This document shows positions 1-9,000 of a stretch of 54,164 nt of DNA, piece by piece. The stretch's first letter is position 1, and each line of letters opens with the position of its first letter. Location: positions 1 to 54,164 of the forward strand of contig JAAWSG010000011.1 in the NCBI GenBank assembly GCA_022801435.1, in the 5' to 3' direction. Below the pieces are notes generated by a model, which made no database searches, was not told where the DNA came from, and saw only the letters and a list, made by a program, of their open reading frames with translations. The DNA comes from Lawsonibacter sp. (GTDB taxonomy: Bacteria; Bacillota; Clostridia; Oscillospirales; Oscillospiraceae). The position numbers and the translations under genes are program-made.

Positions 1-1
1 T

Positions 2-421
2 TCATGTGTGTTCCTCCATAAAATACTGGACATATCCCCGCTCATAGCCGTAATCCAGTTCCTTCACATAGTCGTCCGCATAGATGGGGCTGACCCAAAA
101 AATTCGATAGCGGTCCTCCTCCAGGCACTGGACGTTAATCTGGCAGTCGGGGTCTTTGTCCAGCTGTTCAAGGGCCTTGGCAATGCGGGCGGGGGAGGGG
201 GCCCGCAGCTGATCCGGCCTGAAGTGGGGGGTATAGAGCAATTTGTAAAACGCTTTGATATCCGAAATCTGAAATTCTGTGACCCGATAGTGGGAGAAGA
301 TAATCAGGATAAAGCCAAGCTGGAGCTTGAGCGGAAGTCCTTCCAGGATTTTTGGCGTCCGGCATCGGGTGCTGGTGCAGAAATACCGTATCTCGGCCAG
401 CTGTGTGTTGGACCAGTCCAT
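2..421 (-). CDS. Hypothetical protein, 139 aa
   Basis: I do not recognise this protein. It is a soluble, mixed-charge protein with no signal peptide and no clear membrane helix apart from a short hydrophobic stretch near residues 31-45. The C-terminus is rich in Tyr, Glu and Asp. The ATG at 421 is chosen because GGAGGGGAGGA lies just upstream; an in-frame TTG at 481 would overlap the preceding gene's stop and has no ribosome site. It follows khpA and the hairpin at 441-473, so it may depend on readthrough or a promoter I cannot see. The stop codon is at the very edge of the window, so the gene is complete. Confidence 0.7.
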   Translation of the reverse strand: MDWSNTQLAEIRYFCTSTRCRTPKILEGLPLKLQLGFILIIFSHYRVTEFQISDIKAFYKLLYTPHFRPDQLRAPSPARIAKALEQLDKDPDCQINVQCLEEDRYRIFWVSPIYADDYVKELDYGYERGYVQYFMEEHT

Positions 422-440
422 TGTTCCTCCCCTCCAACCG

Positions 441-473
441 AAAAAAGAGGGACGCAGGGATGCCCTGCGCCCT
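441..473 (-). terminator. Rho-independent terminator after khpA
   Basis: Read on the minus strand, a stem AGGGCGCAGGG / CCCTGCGTCCCT with a 3-nt CAT loop is followed by CTTTTTT. It starts within 5 nt of the khpA stop and would end the ylxM-ffh-rpsP-khpA transcript. Confidence 0.75.
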
Positions 474-477
474 TGGG

Positions 478-708
478 TCAATCTACGATCTCCACATTGA
501 CCCGCTTACCGGCCCGTTGGGCGGCGGAGCGGATGAGGATGCGGATATCCTTGGCGATGCGGCCGCCCCGGCCGATCACCTTGCCCATATCCTCGGGGGC
601 CACCCGCAGCTCCAGCACGGTCTCCCCGTCGCCCTCCACCTGGGTGACAGACACCTGTTCCGGGTGCTCCACCAGGTTTTGGGCCACATAGGTCAGAAGC
701 TCTTTCAT
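478..708 (-). CDS. khpA: KH-domain RNA-binding protein KhpA (YlqC)
   Basis: Small single-KH RNA-binding protein of 76 aa. In other Firmicutes KhpA pairs with KhpB/EloR and binds many RNAs, affecting cell division and elongation. The KH signature GKVIGRGGRIAKDIR is visible in the middle third, followed by the conserved IRSAAQRAGKRVNVEI end. The ATG at 708 has GGAGG six bases upstream; an in-frame TTG at 714 is too close to that site. It sits 15 bp after rpsP, the usual order. The rimM-trmD-rplS genes that often follow are not next: a terminator and an unrelated gene follow instead. Confidence 0.93.
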   Translation of the reverse strand: MKELLTYVAQNLVEHPEQVSVTQVEGDGETVLELRVAPEDMGKVIGRGGRIAKDIRILIRSAAQRAGKRVNVEIVD

Positions 709-723
709 TGCCAACCTCCAGCT

Positions 724-963
724 TTACAGAGCACCGGCTTTTTTCAGCAGGTCGCGGACGGTCTCAGTGGGCTGAGCGCCGGTCTTAATCCAGGCCTGGG
801 CGCGCTCCACGTCCACCTTCAGCTCAGAGGGGTTGACAGTGGGGTTGTAGAAGCCGATCTCCTCAATGAAGCGGCCGTCGCGGGGGTAGCGGGAGTCGGC
901 CACCACGATGCGGTAGAAGGGGGCCTTCTTGGCGCCCATGCGGCGAAGTCTGATTTTAACCAT
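724..963 (-). CDS. rpsP: 30S ribosomal protein S16
   Basis: Ribosomal protein S16, 79 aa, of the small-subunit body. It begins [25 protein letters not shown], with the family's highly conserved [10 protein letters not shown] block at residues 17-26 and the later GFYNP motif. Length is typical. GGAGGTGAAT precedes the ATG. It lies between ffh and khpA in one minus-strand operon, linking protein targeting and translation genes under the promoter at 2818-2846. Confidence 0.98.
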   Translation of the reverse strand: MVKIRLRRMGAKKAPFYRIVVADSRYPRDGRFIEEIGFYNPTVNPSELKVDVERAQAWIKTGAQPTETVRDLLKKAGAL

Positions 964-1029
964 GTATATTCACCTCCAAAATAGAACTGTATCATCTGGA
1001 AAACACGCTGCCGTGTCTTACCAACTGTG

Positions 1030-2394
1030 TCAGAAGGGCATGGGGAATCCTCCCCGGCCGCCCTTTTTGCCCATCATCCGGCGCAGATTTTTGGGCATTT
1101 TTCCGCCGGAGAACTGGCGGGTCAGGGCCTGGAGCATTTCAAACTGCTTGAGCAGACGGTTCACGTCCACCACCTGGGTCCCCGAGCCGGCGGCGATGCG
1201 CTTTTTCCGGCTGGAGTTCAGCAGCTTGGGGTCCTCCCGCTCGGCGGGGGTCATGGACAGGATGATGGCCTCCATGCGCTGGAGCTGCTTGCTGTCCATA
1301 TTGGCCCCCTCCAGGTCGCTGGCCTTGACTCCGGGGAGCATCCCGGCAATCTCGGACAGGGAGCCCATGCTCTTCAGCTGCTTCATCTGGTCGTAGAAGT
1401 CGGTGAGGGTGAATTTGTTCTTCCGCAGCTTCTCCTGGAGCTCCAGCGCCTTTTTTTGGTCAAAGCTCTGCTCCGCCTTCTCAATGAGGGAGAGCATATC
1501 CCCCATGCCCAGGATGCGGCTGGCCATCCGGTCAGGGTGGAAGACCTCGATCTGCTCCAGCTTCTCCCCCACGCCCACGAACTTGATGGGCTTTCCCGTC
1601 ACCGCCTTGATGGACAGGGCCGCGCCCCCTCGGGCGTCGCCGTCCAGCTTGGTGAGGACCACCCCGTCAATGTCCAGGGCGTCATCAAAGGCCTTGGCGG
1701 CGTTTACCGCGTCCTGGCCGATCATGGCGTCCACCACCAGAAGGATCTCGGTGGGCTCCACGGCGGCCTTGATGCGGCACAGCTCCTCCATCAGGTCCTC
1801 GTCCACGTGGAGCCGGCCCGCGGTGTCCAGGAACACCATGTCGTTGCCGTGCTTTTTGGCGTGCTCCACGGCGGCTCTGGCGATGTCCACCGGGTCGGTC
1901 TGCCCCATCTGGAAGACCGGGATGTCCAGCTGGCCGCCCACCACCTCCAGCTGCTGGATGGCGGCGGGCCGGTAGATGTCACAGGCGGCCAGCAGGGGAC
2001 GCTTGCCGTTCTGCCGCTTCATCAGGCCGGCCAGCTTGGCGCCGTTGGTGGTCTTGCCCGCCCCCTGGAGCCCCACCAGCATCACCACGGTGGGGGGCTT
2101 GGAGGCGATGGTCAGCTTGGCGCTCTCCCCACCCATGAGGGCGGTGAGCTCCTGGTTGACGATCTTGACAATCTGCTGGGCGGGGGACAGGGCCTCCAGC
2201 ACGTCGGAGCCCACCGCCTTCTCGGTGACCTGGGCCACGAACTGCTTGACCACCTTGAAGCTGACATCCGCCTCCAGCAGAGCCAGCCGGATCTCCCGCA
2301 TGGCCTCCTTCACGTCGGCCTCGGACAGCCGCCCCTTGCCCCGCAGCTTCTTAAAGGCGGCGGACAGCTTTTCGGAAAGTCCTTCAAATGCCAT
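1030..2394 (-). CDS. ffh: Signal recognition particle protein Ffh (SRP54)
   Basis: SRP54 GTPase, 454 aa, which binds SRP RNA and signal peptides of nascent membrane proteins and docks with FtsY. The order is an N-terminal four-helix bundle, then the G domain with P-loop GLQGAGKTT (about 108-116), DTAGR (about 190-194) and TKLDGDARGG (about 250), then the methionine-rich M domain ending MPKNLRRMMGKKGG. Length is normal. The start lies 4 bp after the ylxM stop, so translation is probably coupled. No SRP RNA gene was recognised in the window. Confidence 0.98.
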   Translation of the reverse strand: MAFEGLSEKLSAAFKKLRGKGRLSEADVKEAMREIRLALLEADVSFKVVKQFVAQVTEKAVGSDVLEALSPAQQIVKIVNQELTALMGGESAKLTIASKPPTVVMLVGLQGAGKTTNGAKLAGLMKRQNGKRPLLAACDIYRPAAIQQLEVVGGQLDIPVFQMGQTDPVDIARAAVEHAKKHGNDMVFLDTAGRLHVDEDLMEELCRIKAAVEPTEILLVVDAMIGQDAVNAAKAFDDALDIDGVVLTKLDGDARGGAALSIKAVTGKPIKFVGVGEKLEQIEVFHPDRMASRILGMGDMLSLIEKAEQSFDQKKALELQEKLRKNKFTLTDFYDQMKQLKSMGSLSEIAGMLPGVKASDLEGANMDSKQLQRMEAIILSMTPAEREDPKLLNSSRKKRIAAGSGTQVVDVNRLLKQFEMLQALTRQFSGGKMPKNLRRMMGKKGGRGGFPMPF

Positions 2395-2398
2395 GGGC

Positions 2399-2764
2399 TT
2401 ACTCCTTCAGCAGCGCGCCGGCGGTGTCCCGCATCCGCAGGGCCAGGCGCTCCAGCTCGGGGTCGTCCAGACGGCCCGCCAGCTCAGCCATCCGGGCGGC
2501 GTCCTGCTCCATCTGCTCCAGCTGGCCGCGCATGGTGTGAAAGCGCTTGATGAGGCCGGTCTTGTCCTCCAGCTCGGTGAGGGCCGCCTCCGCCCGGACG
2601 ATGACGTCCCGGACCCCCTGCCGGGTGATGCCGTAGTTCTCGGCGATCTCCCCCAGGGACAGGTCCTCGTTGTAGTACAGGTCGTAAAATTCCTTCTGCC
2701 GGTCGGTGAGCACATCGCCATAAAAATCAAAGAGCATGGTCATTTGATAGGCCCGGCTTTTCAT
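2399..2764 (-). CDS. ylxM: YlxM/p13-like SRP-associated helix-turn-helix protein
   Basis: A 121-aa UPF0122-family protein related to YlxM, which sits beside ffh across Firmicutes and is thought to modulate SRP assembly. The sigma-factor-like helix-turn-helix is clear: LTDRQKEFYDLYYNEDLSLGEIAENYGITRQGVRDVIVR, roughly residues 19-57. The C-terminal half is a charged helix. The start at 2764 has AGGGAG about nine bases upstream; a further in-frame upstream start has no such site. It is the first gene of the operon and lies 53 bp from a near-perfect promoter. Confidence 0.93.
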   Translation of the reverse strand: MKSRAYQMTMLFDFYGDVLTDRQKEFYDLYYNEDLSLGEIAENYGITRQGVRDVIVRAEAALTELEDKTGLIKRFHTMRGQLEQMEQDAARMAELAGRLDDPELERLALRMRDTAGALLKE

Positions 2765-2817
2765 CGCGTACAGCTCCCTTCCGGCGGAATGTAAAGGCAA
2801 CCCGCTTTACGATTTGG

Positions 2818-2846
2818 ATACTATCACATTTTTCCCCGCTTGTCAA
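2818..2846 (-). promoter_or_regulatory. Sigma-A promoter of ylxM-ffh-rpsP-khpA
   Basis: On the minus strand TTGACA (2841-2846) and TAGTAT (2818-2823) are separated by exactly 17 bp, a strong match to the vegetative consensus. Confidence 0.85.
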
Positions 2847-3007
2847 GGGCAGTCCCCTCATAAATCTGAGATTTTTTACGCGGGCCGTCTGACATAACAT
2901 CTGTTCGATTCCGCCCGCGCCCTGCGGGAAACACGCGGCAGGGACCCGGCTTGCCGTGCCCGCCGTATTTTTACGCATATCCGGACAGAGGAAGGGGGCG
3001 GTTCTGC

Positions 3008-3016
3008 TGGTATATT
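3008..3016 (+). promoter_or_regulatory. Possible extended -10 promoter for the glucan synthase gene
   Basis: TGG followed by TATATT resembles an extended -10 and lies about 70 bp before the start at 3085, but there is no good -35. Between 2847 and 3084 I see nothing else beyond GC-rich sequence and the ribosome site AGGAAGGAG at 3070-3078. Confidence 0.35.
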
Positions 3017-3084
3017 CCACCGCCAGGGGGGAAAACTGGAGGGACGAGACACTCCGCGGACCCATATGAGGAAGGAGAGCAGCC

Positions 3085-6000
3085 ATGAACAACACACCGC
3101 ACGTCCCCATGGACGACTCCCATCTGGTCAACTACGCGGCCAACGCGGGCCGGTCGCTGGAGCCCCGGGGGCAGGTCCCGGTCCGGGGTCTGGCCAAGGG
3201 ACTCCGGCGGGACCTGCGCGCCATTGAGCGCGCCTGCCAAAAGCTGTCCGGATGGAGCGGGGAGGAGGGCCCCCTGCCCCCCGGAGGGGAGTGGCTTTTG
3301 GACAACCACTACCTGGCTGTCCGGGAGGGGCAGCAGGCATTGCAGGTCTTCCGCCGGGAGGGGAGAAAAACCCTCCGGGGGACGGGCCGGGAGGAGAGCC
3401 TGCTGGAGGGCTGTGTCCGGGGGGCGCTGTGGGCGGTCCCCAACCTGGACAGCGGGAGGCTGGAGCGGTATCTGGAGGGGTTTCAGCAGACCCGGCCCCT
3501 CACCGAGGGGGAGCTGTCCCTCCTCGTCTCCGCCCTGGCCGCGGGGCTGGTGGGCAATCTGGCCCGGCTGTGCGAGGACTGGGACGCCCTCCTCCAGGGG
3601 GAAACAGACCCCTTCGCCGCCGTGTTCACCGCCCTGCGCGCCCTCTCCTCCGCCAACTGGGGTCCTCTTCTGGAGCGGGCCAGCGGGGTGGAGGCCATCC
3701 TGCGCCAGGACCCCTCCGGGCACTACCCACGGATGGACAGCGGCACCCGGCGGCGCTACCGGCAGCGGGTGTGCCGTCTGGCGAAGCAGTCGGGGACGGC
3801 GGAGCGGGACTTGGCCCAAAGCGCCCTGGAGCGGGCCCGGGCGGGGCGGGGGGAGGAGCGTCACATCGGCTGGCAGCTCTGGCCCCCTGCCCAGGGGGAG
3901 GGGACGGGGCGCTGGTACGGCCTGGGGGTGATGGCCCTGGCTGTGCTGGCCTCTCTGGGCCTGTGGCGGGCCTCCGGGAGCCCCCTGATTGCCGCGCTGC
4001 TCCTGCTGCCCCTGTCCGACATTGTAAAAAACACTTTGGACTTTTTCCTGGTCCGGCTGGTCCCGCCCCGGCCGGTCCCCCGGATGGAGCTGAAGGAGGG
4101 CATCCCCCGGGAGGGGAGGACGCTGTGCATGGTGGTCTCCCTCCTCACCGGTCCGGACAGCGGCCCCCAGCTGGCCGGCCTGCTGGAGCGCTACCGCCTG
4201 GCCAACCGGGACGCGGGGACCGAGCTGCGCTTTGGACTGCTGGCCGACCTGCCCGACCGGGACACCCCCATGGGGGAGGAGGGGAGGGCCTGGGTGGAGC
4301 GCGCCCGGCAGGCGGTGGAGGCGCTGAACGAGAAGTACGGCGGCGGCTTCTGCCTGTTTTTCCGGACCCCCGCCTTCAGCCCCCGGGACGAGCGGTATAT
4401 GGGCTGGGAGCGGAAGCGGGGGGCGCTGGTGGAGCTGGTGCGGCTGCTCAAGGGCCGTCCCTCCTCCCTGGAGGTGTGGGGGGACCGGGGGGCGCTGGAG
4501 GGGACCCGGTACGTCATCACTCTGGACTCGGACACGAGCCTGTGCGTGGGGACCGCCCGGGAGCTGGTGGGGGCCATGCTCCACCCCCTGAACCGCCCTG
4601 TCCTGGACCGGGAGCGCCGGGTGGTGGTCTCGGGCCACGCCCTGCTCCAGCCCCGGGTGTCGGTGGAGCTGGAGGCGGCCAATCAGTCCTTCTTCTCCAG
4701 GGTGTTCGGCGGCCTGGGAGGTGTGGACCCCTACGGCTGCACCGCCAGCGACGTGTACCACGACCTGTTCGGCCAGGGGACCTACACCGGCAAGGGCATT
4801 TTCCAGGTGGACGCCTTTTATTCCTGTCTGGACCGGAGGTTTCCCGACAACGCCATCCTCTCCCACGACCTGCTGGAGGGCAGCTACCTCCGGGCGGGGC
4901 TGCTGGGGGATGTGGAGCTCACCGACGGCTGTCCCTGGCAGGTCCACGGCTACTTCGCCCGCCTCCACCGGTGGATTCGGGGGGATTGGCAGCTCCTCCC
5001 CTGGCTGGGCGGGCAGGTCCCCAATGGCCGGGGCGGGCGGGAGAAAAACCCCCTGCCCCCGCTGGCGAAGTGGAAAATTCTGGACAATCTGCGCCGCTCC
5101 CTCTCCCCGGTGTTCACCCTGGCCGCTCTGGTGCTGGGGATGTGCGGCTCGGGGGCGGCATTCGCCTGGGCGGGCGGGACAGCGGCGGCCGCGGCGGCCA
5201 CCAACCTGCTGCTGTCCGGGGCGGAGCTGGCCGTCCGGAGCTCGGGCCGGCGCAGGCGCTACCACTCCACCGTGGTGGCCGGGCTGGCGGGGGCCATTTT
5301 GCAGACCGCCCTCCAGCTCCTCCTCCTCCCCTACCAGGCCTATATCTCCGCCTGGGCGATCCTGACCGCCCTGTGGCGGATGTGGGTCACAAAACGGAAC
5401 CTGCTGGCCTGGGTGACGGCGGCCCAGACGGAGAAGGGGCGGGGCTCCCTCTGGTTCTATTTGAAGAAGATGTGGTTCCCCGCGGCGCTGGGGGTGTGCA
5501 TTCTGTGGCTGGCCCCTCTGCGCTTCGGCAAGCTGGCCGGGCTGTGCTGGGTCCTCTCCCCCGCCGCCGCCTGGTGGGTGAGCCGCCCGGAACGGGAGGA
5601 CCCCGGCCTGACCCCCGCCGGACGGGCCTTCCTGCTCCACCAGGCCGCCCTCATCTGGCGGTACTTCTCCGATTTCCTCCGCCCGGCGGACCACTGGCTC
5701 CCCCCGGACAACTGGCAGGAGCAGCCCGGCCCCGTCCTGGCCCGGCGCACCTCCCCCACCAACATCGGTATGGCCCTCCTGTCCGCCATGGCCGCCGCCG
5801 ACCTGGACCTCCTCCCCCGGCGGCGGGCGGCGGAGCTCATCGGGCACATCCTGGACACGGTGGAGGGGCTGGAAAAATGGCGGGGACACCTGTACAACTG
5901 GTATGACACCGCCTCCCTCCGGCCTCTGCGCCCCCGGTACGTGTCCACGGTGGACAGCGGCAACCTGCGGGGCTGTCTCATCGCCCTGGAGGAGGGCCTG

Positions 6001-9000
6001 CGCCAGTGGGAGGAGGCGGAGCTGGCCCGGCGGGCGGAGGGGCTGTACCGGGCCATGGACTGCTCCCCCCTCTACGACCGGGAGCGGCGGCTGTTCTCCA
6101 TCGGCTATGAGGCGGAGGAGGACCGGCTCACCGACGGCTGCTACGACCTGCTGGCCAGCGAGGCCCGGCAGGCCAGCTATATCGCCGTGGCCCTGGGGGA
6201 GGCCCCGCCCCGGCACTGGCGGCAGCTGGGGCGGATGCTGCTGGGGGACAACGACTACAGCGGCATGGCCTCCTGGACGGGGACCATGTTCGAGTACTTC
6301 ATGCCCCACCTGCTCCTCCCCTGCGAGCCCAACTCCCTGCTCTATGAGACCCTGTCCTTCTGCGTCTACGCCCAGAAGCGGCGGGGGAGCCGGAACAAAA
6401 TCCCCTGGGGCATCTCCGAGTCGGGCTTTTATGCCTTCGACCCGGGGATGAACTACCAGTACAAGGCCCACGGGGTGCAGTCCCTGGGGCTGAAACGGGG
6501 GCTGGACGGGGAGCTGGTCATCGCCCCCTATGCCTCCTTCCTGGCCCTGCTTCTGGCCCCCCGGAGCGCCCTGGGCAACCTGCGGCGGCTGCGGGACATG
6601 GGCCTGGAGGGGAGATACGGGCTGTATGAGGCGGTGGACTACACCCCCTCCCGCCTGAGCGCCGGGGAGGAGTATGAGGTGGTCCGCTCCTATATGTCCC
6701 ACCACCTGGGGATGAGCCTTGTGGCCATGGACAACGTGCTCCGGAACAACATCATGCAGAGGCGGTTCATGGCGGGCCGGGAGATGTCCGCCTTCCGGGA
6801 GCTGCTCCAGGAGCGGGTCCCGGTGGGGGCCCCGGTGATGCGTCAGGGGGAACGGGACGTGCCCGAGAAGCCCCGGCGGGTCCAGGGCCCGGCGCTGGCC
6901 CGGGAGGGGAACTCCTTTGGCCGGCTGTCCCCCCAGTGCCACCTGGTGTCCAACGGCAGCTACAGCGTGCTGGCCTGTGACAGCGGCCTGACCGCCTCCC
7001 GCCTGGGGGAGGCCCAGATTACCCTGGCCCGTCCGGGGGAGTACTGCGCCCCGGCGGGGGTGTCGGTCTTTTTCCAGCGGCGGGGAGAGGCTGTGGCCGG
7101 CCTCACCCCCGCTCCCCTGTACCAGGACGCAGGGGAGTACAGCTGGGAGTTTTATGGCGGCGGGGCGGCCTGGCGGTTCCGGAGCGGCCCTCTTTCTGCC
7201 CGAAGCGCCCTGACCGTCCCCCGGCGGGAGAACGGGGAGCTGCGCCGGGTGGAGCTGAGCTGGAGCGGGGAGGGGACGCTGGAGGGGGCGCTGCTGTTCT
7301 ATCTGGAGCCGGTGCTCTCCCCGCTGCGGGACTTTGCGGCCCACCCCGCCTTCTCCCGTCTGTTCCTGGAGGGGGAGCTCACCGGGGACGGGGCGCTCTT
7401 CTGCCGCCGCCCCCGGGGGAGCGAGGCGGAGGTTTTTCTGGCCGTCCTCTGGGAGGGGGAAGGGACCTCCGCCAGCCTGGACCGCTCCGCCGCCCTGGGC
7501 CGGGGCGGGCTGCGGAGTCTGGAGCACCGCCCGGAGGGGCCGCTGGAGCGGGGCGCGGGCGGGGACCCCTGTCTGCTGGTCCGCGTCCCGGTGTCCCTCC
7601 GGCCGGGGGAGCGGGGGGTGTTCTCCCTGGCCCTGGCGGTGGGAGACAGCCCGGCGGTGGCCCGGGAGGGGGCCCGCCGCATCCTGGAGGGGAGAGGGGG
7701 CGAGCCCGGGTCCCTCACCGCCCTGGCCCAGAAGCTGTCCCTGAAGGAGGGGGAGGCCCTGGCCGCCTTCGCCCTGCTCTCCCGGCTGGCGGCGGCGGAG
7801 CCTCCCAAGGGGGAGCGGCCGCCCCAGAGCGCCCTGTGGCCCTACGGCATCTCCGGGGACCTGCCCATCGCCGCCGGGCGGGTGTCCCAGGGGGAGGGCG
7901 CGGAACAGGCGGCCCTGTGGTGCGGGTGGCATCAGTTTCTCACCCGGGCGGGCTTCCCCTTTGACCTGGTTCTGCTGGTGGAGGAGGGGGGAGATTACCG
8001 CCGGCCCCTGCGCACCGCCCTCATTGAGCGCCTCAAGGCCATGGGGGCGGAGGGCGCTCTGGGGGCCAAGGGGGGCATCTGTCTGACAGACCCCTCCGCC
8101 GCCCCGGCGGTGCTGGCCTGGGCGAAGGCGGCGCTCCCCATGGAGGCGGAGATGTCCCGGAATCAGGAGCGGATGTCTCCCCCTTCGCCGGTGCGCCTCG
8201 CCCCCGGCCCCGCCCCCTGGCGCTTCCAGGAGGACGGCAGCTTCACCCTGGAGGCGGGGGAGCGCCTGCCTCCGGTGGGCTGGACCCAGGTGCTGTGCAA
8301 TGAGACGTTCGGCTGGCTCACCGACGAGGGGGGAGGGGGCTTCCTCTGGTCGGGGGGGAACGCTCGGGAAAGGAAACTTTCCCCCTGGGTCAACGACCCC
8401 CTGGCGGTGGGAGGCCCGGAGTCCATCACCCTGACGGTGGACGGGAGGGAATACCCGGTCTTTGCCGCCGGGGACGGACTGCCCTGTGCCGTCACCTACT
8501 CCCCAGGCCTGGCCAGGTGGGTCAAGGAGCTGCCCGGCGGTCGGCTGACGGCGGAGGCCTTCGTCCCCCTGGAGGGGGAGCGGCGGGTGCTGCGCTTCAC
8601 CCTGACCGGGGTCTCGGGCCGTCTGAGCTGGCGGCTGGAGGAGGGGGAGCCGGTCACCTCCGCCCTGTCCGACGGGGGGACGGTCTCTCTGGTGGCCAAG
8701 GGGTCGGAGGGAAGGCTGTGCGCCCGCTTCTTCCGGGAGGATTTTCGGGAGGAGCAGCGGCGCACCCTGGACTGGTGGCGGGAGCGGACGGCGGCCCTCA
8801 CCTTCTCCACCCCGGAGGGGGCGCTGGACCGCTGCCTGGGCGGGTGGTGTCTCTACCAGGTGATCGCCTGCCGGATGATGGCCCGGACCAGCCAGTACCA
8901 GAACGGCGGGGCCTTCGGCTTCCGGGACCAGCTCCAGGACGCCCTGGCCCTGCTGTACACCTGGCCGGAGCGGGCCCGGGAGCAGCTGCTGCTGGCCGCC